A stretch of 37,470 nt of DNA from an uncultured Endozoicomonas sp. (GCA_900299555.1 OODV01000363.1:1-37470), one strand, 5' to 3'. Shown: positions 7,294-16,301, counted from the stretch's first letter. The notes: generated from the sequence alone by a model not told the origin. A program made the numbers and translations.

Positions 7294-8727
7294 CTAATCA
7301 TATGATGTCCCCTGCATAGGTGTTATCAGACAGGGAAAGCATCGAATGATAATCATCAACATAATGCTATAAACAACGCCACAGAGCAGCATGCCGGCAA
7401 TCAAACCACTCAGGTAAAACTGATGCTGCAAAGCCAAAAAATCCCAGATCAATGCTGTGGATAAGCCAATACCAGCCGGCACAAAAAAGAGCCGGGACGG
7501 TAGCTTTTGATAAAACAGCGCACCAAGTAATGGAATAACTACCGTTGGACCCCAGAAATTAAACGTATACAACATGATGCTCAGTAAATCGCCCTTGTAA
7601 AGGCTAAATAACATGGCCAATACACCAATGGTAAGCACAGCCATGCGCATCAGCATAATCTGGTGTAACTCAGTCTGCTGATACTTCCTGATAAATAACG
7701 GTAAAGCATCACGGACAGTAGCTATAGCGGCTGTATTTAAAAAACTATCTGCAGTTGACATAATGGATGCAAGAATGGCACAAACGCCAACACTTACAAG
7801 GCTTGCGGGGAGGACCAACAGCAACAGTTCATAAATTGCAGTCTGGGCAGATGTGTCAGGATTCACGGCCCGTGCGAGCAACCCCAAAAAACCTGCACCA
7901 ATTGCAACTAATGCGACCAAGACACAGGCAAATGAAAAAGAAAGTGCTGCCTGATAATGACTACGTGCCATCATTACTCTTTGCACCATCGGAGGAATCA
8001 TAAAGTCCCCTATGGCAAAACTGAGAAAAAGTGACAGCACACCGATGGCTCCCTGATCCGCCAAACCCATGATCTGTTCAGTGTGTAACTGCCTGATAAA
8101 GATGTTGTAACCACCTAGATAGTGTATTCCAGCAGTTACAACAAAAAAAACACCAGCAATGATCAAAAGCAGCTGTATGACGTCCGTGGATACCACACCA
8201 CGAATACCACAGAGTGAACAATAACCAATGATGATACTCCCACCCACGATACTTCCCAGCCAGATGGGTATCGGCAAAATCAACGCAGCAACACGTCCAA
8301 TTGCTGCCATTTGAACAGTAAGAATCCCAATGCAGAATAAGAGCCATAGAATGCCGCAGGCATAACGAACTCTCCTGTCATATTGGCATTCAAGAATATC
8401 TCCAATACTAAAACAATGATGAAAAGCTCTTAATCTTGGTGCAACTCCAGCCAATAACAGAAATTGAAAAGGCTGGCCGGCAAAAAGGCAAATCGCATAT
8501 ATCAATCCTTGAGAATAAACTTTCTCGCCAATACCCAGTAGAAATCCACTCCCAATAACGGTCGCGGCAATACTGGTCGTTAAAGAAAAATTCCCAAAAT
8601 ATCCTTTTGACAGGGCAAACTCATCAAATGAATAACTACGCTTGGCGTGCCGTGAAGCAATATACAGTGTCGCAAGAATAAATAGGATTACTACAAGCCA
8701 GGAACTCTGAAAAACAGGAAGCATCAT
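7294..8727 (-). CDS. Sodium/solute symporter (SSS family, PutP-like)
   Basis: The 477 residues are almost entirely hydrophobic helices, with about 13 transmembrane segments as expected for the SSS/LeuT-fold family. Family-like features are the N-terminal tail with SYSFDEFALSKGYFGNFSLTTSIAATVIGSG near residues 31-61, the GIRGVVSTDVIQ stretch, and a later STADSFLNTAA motif that matches the conserved Na2-site region. It would carry a sugar, uronate or other solute across the inner membrane with Na+. Its place between the sulfatase maturase and a chondroitin lyase suggests a GAG breakdown product, such as an unsaturated disaccharide or uronate, but the sequence does not fix the substrate. The start is an ATG at 8727 with an ATG right after it; the ribosome-binding site (AAGAG) is weak. 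The gap to the upstream maturase is 185 bases and contains a 14-bp hairpin, so it may have its own promoter. Confidence 0.85.
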   Translation of the reverse strand: MMLPVFQSSWLVVILFILATLYIASRHAKRSYSFDEFALSKGYFGNFSLTTSIAATVIGSGFLLGIGEKVYSQGLIYAICLFAGQPFQFLLLAGVAPRLRAFHHCFSIGDILECQYDRRVRYACGILWLLFCIGILTVQMAAIGRVAALILPIPIWLGSIVGGSIIIGYCSLCGIRGVVSTDVIQLLLIIAGVFFVVTAGIHYLGGYNIFIRQLHTEQIMGLADQGAIGVLSLFLSFAIGDFMIPPMVQRVMMARSHYQAALSFSFACVLVALVAIGAGFLGLLARAVNPDTSAQTAIYELLLLVLPASLVSVGVCAILASIMSTADSFLNTAAIATVRDALPLFIRKYQQTELHQIMLMRMAVLTIGVLAMLFSLYKGDLLSIMLYTFNFWGPTVVIPLLGALFYQKLPSRLFFVPAGIGLSTALIWDFLALQHQFYLSGLIAGMLLCGVVYSIMLMIIIRCFPCLITPMQGTSYD

Positions 8728-8873
8728 AAAAAGTATTCTCTTACTCAGTGCCTGTCAGAAAATCCTCGTTTCCACCAAGATAAGAGCATTGGCAATCAGA
8801 GCCTTCTGACTCAAGGCAAGAATAGCCTTCTTACTGTTCCTTGCTTAAAGAATACTCGGGAATAGCATTTTAA

Positions 8874-8905
8874 TACCGTTCCCACGGCACTCCGTGGGAA
8901 CGGTA
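8874..8905 (-). terminator. Perfect 14-bp palindrome (REP-like or terminator hairpin) after the sulfatase maturase
   Basis: TACCGTTCCCACGG (8874-8887) and its exact reverse complement (8892-8905) flank a 4-base loop, 7 bases past the maturase stop. It lacks a T-tract on either strand. The GTTCCCACGG...CCGTGGGAAC core resembles short palindromic repeats scattered through many gammaproteobacterial genomes, so it may be a REP-like unit used as a terminator or mRNA-protecting hairpin. Confidence 0.6.
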
Positions 8906-8912
8906 ATTATTA

Positions 8913-10130
8913 TCATGCGGAAGGGGCAAAGCTCTTAACGGTCTGTGGCGCACGCTGATGGCGGAGTTCGTTTGCCATATATTCCATATACGGTTTCATA
9001 TGGCTGAAGATCTTTTTATAGGAACCGCACAAATGGTTCTGCTGATGCTTCTCACCAACCTCAACAACCCTGTGCTTCGGACAGCCACCATTACACAGGT
9101 TAAGAAATTCACAACTGCGACAAATGTCCGTCAGTGTGGTTTCCTTACTATCTCCAAACGCCTTTTGCTTATCCGACTTCGCCATATCAAGCGCATATTC
9201 ATCATTGATATTGCCAAGTTTAAGATCTTCATAGACAAAATGGTCACAGGGATAAAGGTCGCCATTCTGTTCAAGTACCAGCGCATTACCGCAGGTTTTC
9301 TGGAAAATGCAGATTGAAGGCGGGTATCCCAGCGTCTGTGCGAGTACGGTTTCAAAAAGACGCACATAGATATCGCCTACGTCGTTTTTAACCCACTCAT
9401 CAAACACCTCGGTCATAAACTTTCCGTAACCATCATCAGGAACGGAAAAACCGGTCATGGCATTGTTTTCGCGCTTCACCGGAAAAATAAGCTGAGCAGC
9501 CTGCTCATCAATACGGGCATCAGACTCCATTAACTCCACAATAGGAATGTACTGGTGGAAATCTGAACCAATTGACTTGAGAAAGCGATACACCTCAAGA
9601 CCATGATCGCAGTTATGATCATTGATTACCGTCAAGGTATTAAAATCAACCTTGTACTTTTTCATCCGCTCAATAGCAGCTATCACCTTTTTAAAGGTTG
9701 GGGTCCGCCCTTTGGAAACCCGGTAACGATCATGCAGGTGCTCAGGCCCATCAATGGAGATCCCCACCAGGAACCGATTATCAGCAAGGAATCTGGCCCA
9801 TTTGTCGTCAATCAGCAGACCATTGGTCTGAATGCTGTTATTAACCGGTTTGCCATTGCTGTAGCGCTTCTGGTACTTAACGATGGTCTTGAAAAAATCC
9901 AGACCACAGATGGTTGGCTCACCACCCTGCCAGGTAAAACTGATTTCAGGAAGGTGGGCCTGACCCTTTACCTGCTGCTTAACGTATTGACGTAAAGTAG
10001 CGTCATCCATACGCATAGGCATCTGCTTGCCATAGATCGTTTCTTTTTCCAGGTAAAAGCAATAGTCACAGGACATATTGCACTGGAAGCTGCTTGGCTT
10101 AGCCATGATATGGAAGACGGAGTCTGTCAA
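8913..10130 (-). CDS. Anaerobic sulfatase-maturating enzyme (radical SAM/SPASM, anSME)
   Basis: anSME oxidises the active-site Cys (or Ser) of sulfatases to formylglycine in the cytoplasm without oxygen. The radical SAM triad CNMSCDYC gives Cys17, Cys21 and Cys24 (numbered from the start chosen here). All eight cysteines expected for the two auxiliary SPASM clusters are present: Cys274, 280, 295, 337, 340, 346, 350 and 368, within CIFQKTC, YPCDHF and CRSCEFLNLCNGGC. Length (about 405) fits the family. The open frame extends to a TTG at 10157. A TTG at 10130 has AGAGG five bases upstream (10136-10140) and is preferred; an ATG at 10106 is a third option. Its likely client is the sulfatase at 33.5 kb, which has a Cys-type motif (CAASR), although the two genes are 23 kb apart on opposite strands. 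Confidence 0.93.
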   Translation of the reverse strand: MTDSVFHIMAKPSSFQCNMSCDYCFYLEKETIYGKQMPMRMDDATLRQYVKQQVKGQAHLPEISFTWQGGEPTICGLDFFKTIVKYQKRYSNGKPVNNSIQTNGLLIDDKWARFLADNRFLVGISIDGPEHLHDRYRVSKGRTPTFKKVIAAIERMKKYKVDFNTLTVINDHNCDHGLEVYRFLKSIGSDFHQYIPIVELMESDARIDEQAAQLIFPVKRENNAMTGFSVPDDGYGKFMTEVFDEWVKNDVGDIYVRLFETVLAQTLGYPPSICIFQKTCGNALVLEQNGDLYPCDHFVYEDLKLGNINDEYALDMAKSDKQKAFGDSKETTLTDICRSCEFLNLCNGGCPKHRVVEVGEKHQQNHLCGSYKKIFSHMKPYMEYMANELRHQRAPQTVKSFAPSA

Positions 10131-10170
10131 AATAACCTCTGTTTTAACTATTACCAAGCGTGATTTATAA

Positions 10171-10261
10171 TTCCCGTTATGAGCATGAATATTTGAGCCT
10201 TAAGACAAGGCGACAATCGCCAGCACAGTATTAAGACTCAAATATTCAGCACAACAGGGAA
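10171..10261. repeat. Large imperfect inverted repeat (about 33-bp arms) between the maturase and DUF2264 genes
   Basis: The left arm (10171-10204) and right arm (10230-10261) are largely complementary. Both start or end with TTCCC/GGGAA and share an exact GAATATTTGAG/CTCAAATATTC block. Between them is a small GGCGA-CAA-TCGCC hairpin. The 91-bp unit could fold into a long cruciform. It may be a dispersed palindromic element or a transcript-end structure for the DUF2264 gene, whose stop is 136 bases away. No open frame is present. Confidence 0.6.
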
Positions 10262-10396
10262 CTAGAAAGTTCGATCGGTATAACGTCTGTAATCCCTGAA
10301 ACAAGCCATGAGCTCATTAATTTGAGCGCTGATCATATTGGCTTTATCTCTTATTCGTATTGAGTAAGGTCAAAAACCAAACAGTTCTCTGAATTT

Positions 10397-11902
10397 CTAG
10401 AAAAAATGCGCCATCTTTGAGCTGTAACTGGTAATACCTTTTCGAAGAAGGTTATTTTTGGGGCGTTCAGCTCGCCCTGTGAGTTTCTCCAGTAAACTAT
10501 TTTTCAGCGACTGTGTTTCCAGCCTGCGGGTTTCCGGTGACTGCTCCTGTGTGTAATCACTGGTAAAGATCACAGTGACTTCCCCGGTTTTCTTTACGCC
10601 AATAACTTTTGCTTCTATTGCTGGAATCTCAAATTGGAAGTCACTGACCTCAACAGGTAAAGGCTCAGGATTGGCATCCCATAAGCCAGTACGATGGCCG
10701 GAGTAAAGGGCAATCACCAGTGCCCGCATGGACCAGAAGCTGCTGGCAGGCCCACTGTAGTTATCTACAAGACGACTGTCTTCTGAAAAAAGTCCCTGAG
10801 TTGGAGCGCCATAACGCATGGCTCCATTACCGATAAAATACCTCAGACTGGTCGCCAGTGACCGCTGAGCTTCACCCGCCGAAACCGACGTTTTTTCCAG
10901 ATCATTTTCTATATCAAGGGCAGCGAGTAGTGGTGCAGAGACTGCCAGACGATAGCAGGCGCTACGTCCAAAGAAGGCAATACCTTCAGGTGTCAAAAAA
11001 TAGCGGTAGGAGGATACAAACTCTGACATCGAGGCGTGGATAAAATCACGGTCGAAGCCAGGGTCTATTTGGTCTAACCAATAGAGTGAATAGTGAAAAC
11101 CCCAGGCATTGTAATAATCATAATTTCCCCTGGCACCATCACGGAACCAGCCTTCTCCCACAAAAAATTCTTTAACTCGCCGATACTTCTGTTGATCGAC
11201 ATGATCAATTCCAGTTAACGACTTCAGCACCAGCTGAACCGTCAGTGGGAAAAGGTGCCAATTGTTATCCACAGTGGACAGGGGGTTCACCTGAAGAAAC
11301 CAGTCTGTAACCTGTTTACGTTCATTGTCAGTCAATGTATTCCAGACCCAGTCCTTACTTATCCACAATGCCAGTGCCAGATCAGCGCTTTCACAGATTT
11401 TCTGGTCATAGCTTTCCAGCTTTCCCCAGTACCCACGATGCTCCGGGTCAGTACCCGACAGAAATGCTGCTTTTAATATCTCTGGAATCTTCAGCGTCTT
11501 TCCATTCAGAGTAGCCATTTCCTCCTGCTGATCGGCATACTTTCCAGATTGATGATGCAACCATGCAGCCAGTACAGGAATCACACGACTGGTGCCTTCC
11601 AATGAATCCGTTTTGGCCGTCTGCTGGCTCGGCCTGCCTGGGTAATAGGCATGGCTATAACCCCAGACGGCGTAATGGTCAAAGGCTTCAGCAATATACC
11701 GGGTTAAATCATTACACTGCTTTTCAATTGATTGTTTTTGATCCTGAAACAGTGCCTGCAAGCTCTCATCATTTCTGTCATAGGCCGATTTTCTGGTAAA
11801 AAATCGAACGAGGCTCTCCCGGATAATGCGAACCCTCATGAAAAAATCGGGGTTTTCACAGGGAATAACCGGTCGAGGATTCGAGGTAATTTTCACAGTC
11901 AT
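10397..11902 (-). CDS. DUF2264 family protein, probable carbohydrate-active protein
   Basis: The first 400 residues match the DUF2264 family (Pfam PF10022). The hallmark HYAVWGYSHAYYPGRPS lies at residues 76-92, followed by the SLEGTSRVIPVLAAWL helix, a later STVDNNWHLFPLTVQ segment, and a GWFRDGARGNYDYYNAWGFHY stretch. The all-helical pattern resembles alpha/alpha toroid enzymes. DUF2264 genes often sit in polysaccharide utilisation loci, but I know of no firmly established activity. There is no signal peptide, so it is probably cytoplasmic and might act on an oligosaccharide after uptake. The last 100 residues look like a small beta domain with a basic tail. AgaR-like words lie just 22-41 bases upstream of the ATG (TTTCATTTT at 11924-11932), so it probably belongs to the same regulon as the lyases. 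Function is not assigned beyond the family. Confidence 0.8.
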   Translation of the reverse strand: MTVKITSNPRPVIPCENPDFFMRVRIIRESLVRFFTRKSAYDRNDESLQALFQDQKQSIEKQCNDLTRYIAEAFDHYAVWGYSHAYYPGRPSQQTAKTDSLEGTSRVIPVLAAWLHHQSGKYADQQEEMATLNGKTLKIPEILKAAFLSGTDPEHRGYWGKLESYDQKICESADLALALWISKDWVWNTLTDNERKQVTDWFLQVNPLSTVDNNWHLFPLTVQLVLKSLTGIDHVDQQKYRRVKEFFVGEGWFRDGARGNYDYYNAWGFHYSLYWLDQIDPGFDRDFIHASMSEFVSSYRYFLTPEGIAFFGRSACYRLAVSAPLLAALDIENDLEKTSVSAGEAQRSLATSLRYFIGNGAMRYGAPTQGLFSEDSRLVDNYSGPASSFWSMRALVIALYSGHRTGLWDANPEPLPVEVSDFQFEIPAIEAKVIGVKKTGEVTVIFTSDYTQEQSPETRRLETQSLKNSLLEKLTGRAERPKNNLLRKGITSYSSKMAHFF

Positions 11903-12149
11903 ATAATTGGTCTTTCGCCCTAAAAAATGAAAGATTTTGAAAGATAATAAATCTTAAACCATCATGATTTGCAAATAAAATAATAATTAAAGCGGAATAA
12001 AGAAAGAGTATGACAGGCAATCCTAATAAGTAATTAGGAAATATATTTTTATTCTATAAAAATATTTACAAATTTGAACATATTCAACTAAACAACGTCC
12101 AATTAATAGGATTAATGTGGAGTGAATCAGCTTAACAAAGATCCACACG
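11903..12149 (-). promoter_or_regulatory. Upstream region of the DUF2264 gene with CTTTC direct repeat
   Basis: This AT-rich stretch has no gene. Read on the minus strand it holds CTTTCAAAATCTTTC, two CTTTC words 10 bp apart, running into TTTCATTTT (11924-11932). The same 9-bp word class occurs upstream of the ABC lyase, the porin and agaR/kdgK, making this a candidate AgaR operator overlapping the promoter or leader. The rest (11950-12149) is very AT-rich with no other recognised signal. Confidence 0.45.
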
Positions 12150-12284
12150 GCTCAGTTCCAGATAAGTATTGATGTCTTAGCGCAAGTCACTGAAAGCTTG
12201 CTATAGCGAGGGGCTCAATAATTACGAGTATCTCGCGGCATTATTGGCTTTGGGTAGTGTACCAATACTTAACCTGAACTGAGC
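12150..12284. mobile_element. MITE-like 135-bp element with 22-bp imperfect terminal inverted repeats
   Basis: GCTCAGTTC at 12150 and GAACTGAGC ending at 12284 begin 22-bp inverted ends (12150-12171 and 12263-12284). They match at all but four adjacent positions and share an inner TAAGTATTG/CAATACTTA block. The interior holds no open frame and is less AT-rich than the flanks. This is the layout of a miniature inverted-repeat element or an insertion sequence deleted to its ends. No clear target-site duplication was found. Confidence 0.45.
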
Positions 12285-12359
12285 ATATGATGCATATCGT
12301 TACCAAGCAGAAATGGACTAGACTTTTGTTTTAAAACTAACCATTAAAGGACTATAAAA

Positions 12360-13007
12360 ATGAAAGCAGACAAAACAACCAATTATTCAGTAAATCAAAA
12401 CTCTATTGAAAACGTTACCAACCATAAAAACAATGAACATACCTCCTTTAATGGAAGAAAAGTTAAAAAGGAATCAGGAATATCATATATCCGCCAAGCT
12501 TATAACTGGCTTAAGGATAATATTTTCTTGCCGCTATTCAATAGAATAATCAGTATTTTTACGTTTAAATCTCAATCTACATCTACATCAACTGCTTTCA
12601 CTAAAGAAATCATAAAATACGAAACCTATGGTACAACAAGTTTCCGTGATTTTACCCATAACGCAATGAAAGAAATCATTAAAAACGTCAGTGGTACAAA
12701 ATATCCCCCATCCACATTATATCCCATGCCATCGGTGTCACGACTCGGAACTGATGTTGGTGCTCATGTAGAATTCATGAAGTCTGATCCTAATCTGGAA
12801 GCAAAACCTATTGTTATTGTTTTGCATCATTCTCTCGATCCCAATTTAGTACTACCAAAAACTCAAAGGCTGTATAACGAACATGAAACAAACAAATATA
12901 ATGTATTTGATTTTATTTATCACGAAACGGTAGATGGATTAGTAAAAAACAGTCCTGTAAACAACAATAGCATTAATGAACTCAAGAAACTCCTGAATAA
13001 AAGATAA
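12360..13007 (+). CDS. Hypothetical AT-rich protein of unknown function
   Basis: I do not recognise this 215-residue protein. It starts at an ATG with TAAAGGA eight bases upstream. The first 45 residues are polar and Asn/Lys-rich. Residues about 47-71 (around NWLKDNIFLPLFNRIISIF) form an amphipathic or hydrophobic helix, followed by a Ser/Thr-rich linker. The C-terminal half contains a hydrophobic strand-like core, KPIVIVLHHSLDPN, suggesting a folded domain. There is no Sec signal or lipobox. Composition is much more AT-rich than the GAG genes around it, and it is the only plus-strand gene in the left 31 kb, next to a MITE-like element, so it may have been acquired. A secreted effector is possible because of the disordered polar N-terminus, but that is weak inference. 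Confidence 0.6.
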   Translation: MKADKTTNYSVNQNSIENVTNHKNNEHTSFNGRKVKKESGISYIRQAYNWLKDNIFLPLFNRIISIFTFKSQSTSTSTAFTKEIIKYETYGTTSFRDFTHNAMKEIIKNVSGTKYPPSTLYPMPSVSRLGTDVGAHVEFMKSDPNLEAKPIVIVLHHSLDPNLVLPKTQRLYNEHETNKYNVFDFIYHETVDGLVKNSPVNNNSINELKKLLNKR

Positions 13008-13028
13008 TTTATTCACTCTTTATTGCAG

Positions 13029-13058
13029 TAGCCTCCACAATTTAGAATTTGGAGGCTA
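13029..13058 (+). terminator. Hairpin after the hypothetical gene
   Basis: TAGCCTCCA (13029-13037) pairs with TGGAGGCTA (13050-13058), with a further AATT/AATT pairing inside the loop, 21 bases after the stop codon. There is no good T-run on the plus strand. It lies between convergent genes and may act in both directions. Confidence 0.5.
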
Positions 13059-13125
13059 AAGGCCATATGCATTTATTGATACGATGATTTAATAAAACAT
13101 AAAGAAAATTCTCGTTTATTAGCAC

Positions 13126-16100
13126 TCAAAAACGCCAGTTCATATTCGCTGTCAGCGCATAATCCCGATAATCACCACGCTGATAATATTGCAGGCCCCC
13201 ACCGACATTAATGCCGGAAATCATTTCCAGGTCAGCTCCCAAGTGAGCGTAAACGCTATCGTCACCCACCGTATCACCGGTCATAATGAAACCTTCATCA
13301 CTGGTGTCACTGACCAGGCCAGCATTTTCCTTGATGAATTCATCATTACTGAGGTCTTTGTAACCCATTACGGTAAACGACGGAGTAACCACACCAATCT
13401 CAACAGGAATGTTATAAGAAGCAGAAAGACCAGCCCCTAATTCCATGACCGTGTACTTCTGCTGCTCATATCGAAGTGCCGCTGGCGAGCCGGTTTCCTG
13501 AAATTCTTCAACCTGAATCCACTGCAAACCGTAAGAAAGCTTTGGTTTGATGTGAACACCAGCCACATCGAACTTCATACCGGCAGCCAGCTGATAGCCC
13601 ATTTGATGGCTGCTGTACTCAGCACTGGCCTGCTGATTGCCTTCATAGCCGGTGCTGGCACCCACATAACGCGTGCTCTCGTTATTGTTGAAGGCCAGAC
13701 TGAAGTTGCCATCCAGGAAGAAGCGATTATTAAACCAGCCGGCATACCCCATTGCTTGATATGAGGTCACGTCTTTTGTGTTCTGGCTTCCACCGATGTC
13801 AATATCCGCATTGGCCATACCAAAGGAAAGCCCCAGAAATTTGTTATTGTCCATGACATGGTCAATACCAAAAGAAGCGCCCAGCATACTCATCTCATAA
13901 CCATTGGCTTTACTGGAATTATCCAGTTCACCATCGCTGTAAAGCACCTGAGTCCAACCATTCCAGCTGTCGTGGCTGTTACCCAGCCAGGCCTGGTTTC
14001 TCAGATAATCACTGCGCAGTCCTGAACCACGACGCATCTGATCGGTAATCGCCAGTGCCGAACGCACTTCTCCACCTTCTGCATCCGGTGTCAGTTCATT
14101 GGCCAAAGCAGCTGTTAACGCTGCATCGCTGCCACTGCTGGCCAGCAGTGCTACCAGCTCACCGGCAGGATTGCTGTTGCTGTTTAAAGCTGCAATCTCA
14201 TCATCAGCTTGCTCCGGCGTGATACCCTGACCTTCATTAAACTGGGTCAATGCTGATTTAACGATGTATTCAGAAGCCGTAATATCCTGAGCACTACCAC
14301 CACCACCTTCTACCAACTCACCAAACTGCTGCGCACCCATCTCAGCATCCAGTGTCACGCCAACTTCTACGATAATCTCACTGCCAATCACTTCACCATT
14401 GAGGCCAATTTTTGCGATTTCCTCACTTTTACCGGTCAGCAATGGAGACAGGCTATCTTCCAGTTCATAGGCAATATTCTCACCGCCATCAATGGTGTCA
14501 GCCTCCAGAACGGTGATCTGCTGGCCAATAATGTCATTGATATCTGCACCTTTATAGGTCAGACCAACAGAGCTGCCCGTTTCGAACTTGGCATCTCCGG
14601 TCACCTGCAGAAGGGTTTCATCCAGATTGGTCTCTTCACCAACGACAAAGTTGAGGGTTGAATTGGCTTTATTCGCAAAGGTGTCTGTATCCCAGACGAC
14701 GGTTTGCTGCTGACCATGAACGGACAGGTAGCCACTGTTCTCGATCCAGCCTACCCCGGATATGGAGTTACCATCGAAAACAGAGTTGCCTTTAAAGTTA
14801 ATTCGATTACCGGCACTGCCATTGTTATGAGTGGTATTACCGATAATGTCGCCAGTGATGGTTCCATCAATAATATCGAGCTTGACGACAGAGTCCGCGC
14901 CCGAGAAATCAATGGCGGCCTCCCCACCAGAAACCGTAGCACCCTCAGCAATCTTGAGGTTGATAGCACCACCATCCATCGCCTGGCCATCAATCACGAT
15001 AGCCGTACCGTTCTCACTGGAAACGATACTACCAGCCTTGGCAATGGTTAAATTATCAATAGTCGCACCATCAGCAATAACAATCGCATCTCCATTCACG
15101 CTATGAACAGAACTGTCGTATATTTTGAACCCGTCTTTTTCAATGACCGTACCGGAGCCAATCAAGATGGCCGTGCCATTGGTACTCTGGACGCTGCTTC
15201 CAGTCTGGATAACCAGCCCATCTATCTTCAACAGTCCACTTTGAATATGGATGGCATTGCCATTGGTACTTTGAACAACGCTGTTACCCTGTACTTTTAT
15301 ACTACCGGTAATGTCTGATGCATTTTCTATCGAAATTGCAGTTCCATTTTCACTGCTAACGGTGACCCCACTATCAAGCAGTAAGCTGCCATTGATCGTT
15401 GAGCCATTTTTGACAGCAATAGCATCACCATCGATGCTGCTGACTTCACTGCCACCCTGAATTTTCAAATCACCGGTGATGGTAGAAACATCAACATTGA
15501 TCGCAGTGCCAGAGATACTGCTGACTGAGGCTTTGTAAACCGTCAGGCCTCCATTACTGATGGTACTGTCTTTAAGATGAATTGCATCACCATCACTGAT
15601 CACCTGACTGCCATTCTGAATTTTCACACCACCAGAAACAGTCGCACCATTCAAATCAACAGCAGTAGCACCTGAAGATTCAATCTGGCTGTCATCAATG
15701 GTAATGCTTCCGGAAACGTTGCTGCTTTTGATGCTGATAGCACTGCCATTAGTGCCCGATACCTGGGAGCCTTTAGTAATTTTTATGCCACCATCAATAT
15801 CAGCCCCATCAATTGCAATAGCGGATCCATTTGAACTCGAGATCACACTTCCCTGAATATCCATCCCTTCCTTAATGATTGCACCATTTTTGATATCGAT
15901 CGCCGTACCGTTCTCCGTTGTTACAGTACTTCCATACATTTTGAACTTTCTGGTAATGGTTGCGCCTTCTCCAATAAGAATAGCGCTGCCAGCTCCTTCA
16001 ACGGTGATATTTTTCCCATTGGTATCTAACCAGGCATACTCGGTATTCTCTTTTGCCACCAGGCCATTCTGATCAGTAACGCAAATATCACTGCCTGGTT

Positions 16101-16233
16101 TAATGTTCCCACTATTCGGTGATACTGGGGTTGTAGAACACTCAGCTAAAGTAAAAGAGGAGTAACCCGCGAGGACGGAGGAAATGGCAATAGCAAGAGT
16201 ACGCTTATTGAATAACTGCTTTGAAGACTTCAT
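13126..16233 (-). CDS. Autotransporter adhesin (type Va) with beta-helix repeat passenger
   Basis: A Sec signal peptide (residues 1-30, ending TLA-E) leads a passenger made of about 15 imperfect repeats of roughly 23-25 residues between residues 70 and 440. A typical unit reads 'SSENGTAISIENASDITGSIKVQG', i.e. a Gly/Asn turn, an A-I-x-I strand and a G-x-I/L-K-I strand. This is the pattern of a right-handed beta-helix. Residues about 770-1035 form the outer-membrane barrel: alternating aromatic strands, GWTQVLYSDGEL near the barrel start, and a terminal NWRF with C-terminal Phe. No protease triad is obvious, so an adhesin or binding role is likelier than an enzyme. It follows the PL8 lyase by 78 bases and may be in its operon, so surface attachment to host matrix or to GAG is an attractive guess. 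Confidence 0.88.
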   Translation of the reverse strand: MKSSKQLFNKRTLAIAISSVLAGYSSFTLAECSTTPVSPNSGNIKPGSDICVTDQNGLVAKENTEYAWLDTNGKNITVEGAGSAILIGEGATITRKFKMYGSTVTTENGTAIDIKNGAIIKEGMDIQGSVISSSNGSAIAIDGADIDGGIKITKGSQVSGTNGSAISIKSSNVSGSITIDDSQIESSGATAVDLNGATVSGGVKIQNGSQVISDGDAIHLKDSTISNGGLTVYKASVSSISGTAINVDVSTITGDLKIQGGSEVSSIDGDAIAVKNGSTINGSLLLDSGVTVSSENGTAISIENASDITGSIKVQGNSVVQSTNGNAIHIQSGLLKIDGLVIQTGSSVQSTNGTAILIGSGTVIEKDGFKIYDSSVHSVNGDAIVIADGATIDNLTIAKAGSIVSSENGTAIVIDGQAMDGGAINLKIAEGATVSGGEAAIDFSGADSVVKLDIIDGTITGDIIGNTTHNNGSAGNRINFKGNSVFDGNSISGVGWIENSGYLSVHGQQQTVVWDTDTFANKANSTLNFVVGEETNLDETLLQVTGDAKFETGSSVGLTYKGADINDIIGQQITVLEADTIDGGENIAYELEDSLSPLLTGKSEEIAKIGLNGEVIGSEIIVEVGVTLDAEMGAQQFGELVEGGGGSAQDITASEYIVKSALTQFNEGQGITPEQADDEIAALNSNSNPAGELVALLASSGSDAALTAALANELTPDAEGGEVRSALAITDQMRRGSGLRSDYLRNQAWLGNSHDSWNGWTQVLYSDGELDNSSKANGYEMSMLGASFGIDHVMDNNKFLGLSFGMANADIDIGGSQNTKDVTSYQAMGYAGWFNNRFFLDGNFSLAFNNNESTRYVGASTGYEGNQQASAEYSSHQMGYQLAAGMKFDVAGVHIKPKLSYGLQWIQVEEFQETGSPAALRYEQQKYTVMELGAGLSASYNIPVEIGVVTPSFTVMGYKDLSNDEFIKENAGLVSDTSDEGFIMTGDTVGDDSVYAHLGADLEMISGINVGGGLQYYQRGDYRDYALTANMNWRF

Positions 16234-16279
16234 AAACTTCGTTCTGATTCTGTGTGTTTTTTGAAACTCGTAAGGAGAG

Positions 16280-16301
16280 CATGGGCTCTTCTGAACCCAT
16301 G
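16280..16301 (-). terminator. Hairpin between the PL8 lyase and the autotransporter
   Basis: On the minus strand CATGGGTTC pairs with GAGCCCATG (one G-U pair) around an AGAA loop, 10 bases after the lyase stop. It has no immediate T-tract. It may be a partial terminator or a processing hairpin that lowers autotransporter expression relative to the porin and lyase. Confidence 0.45.

Noticed and set aside
14880-16000. Regularly spaced similar segments that could suggest a CRISPR array
   Set aside because: The period is about 70-75 bases, the copies are degenerate and they stay in one reading frame. They encode beta-helix repeats of the autotransporter.
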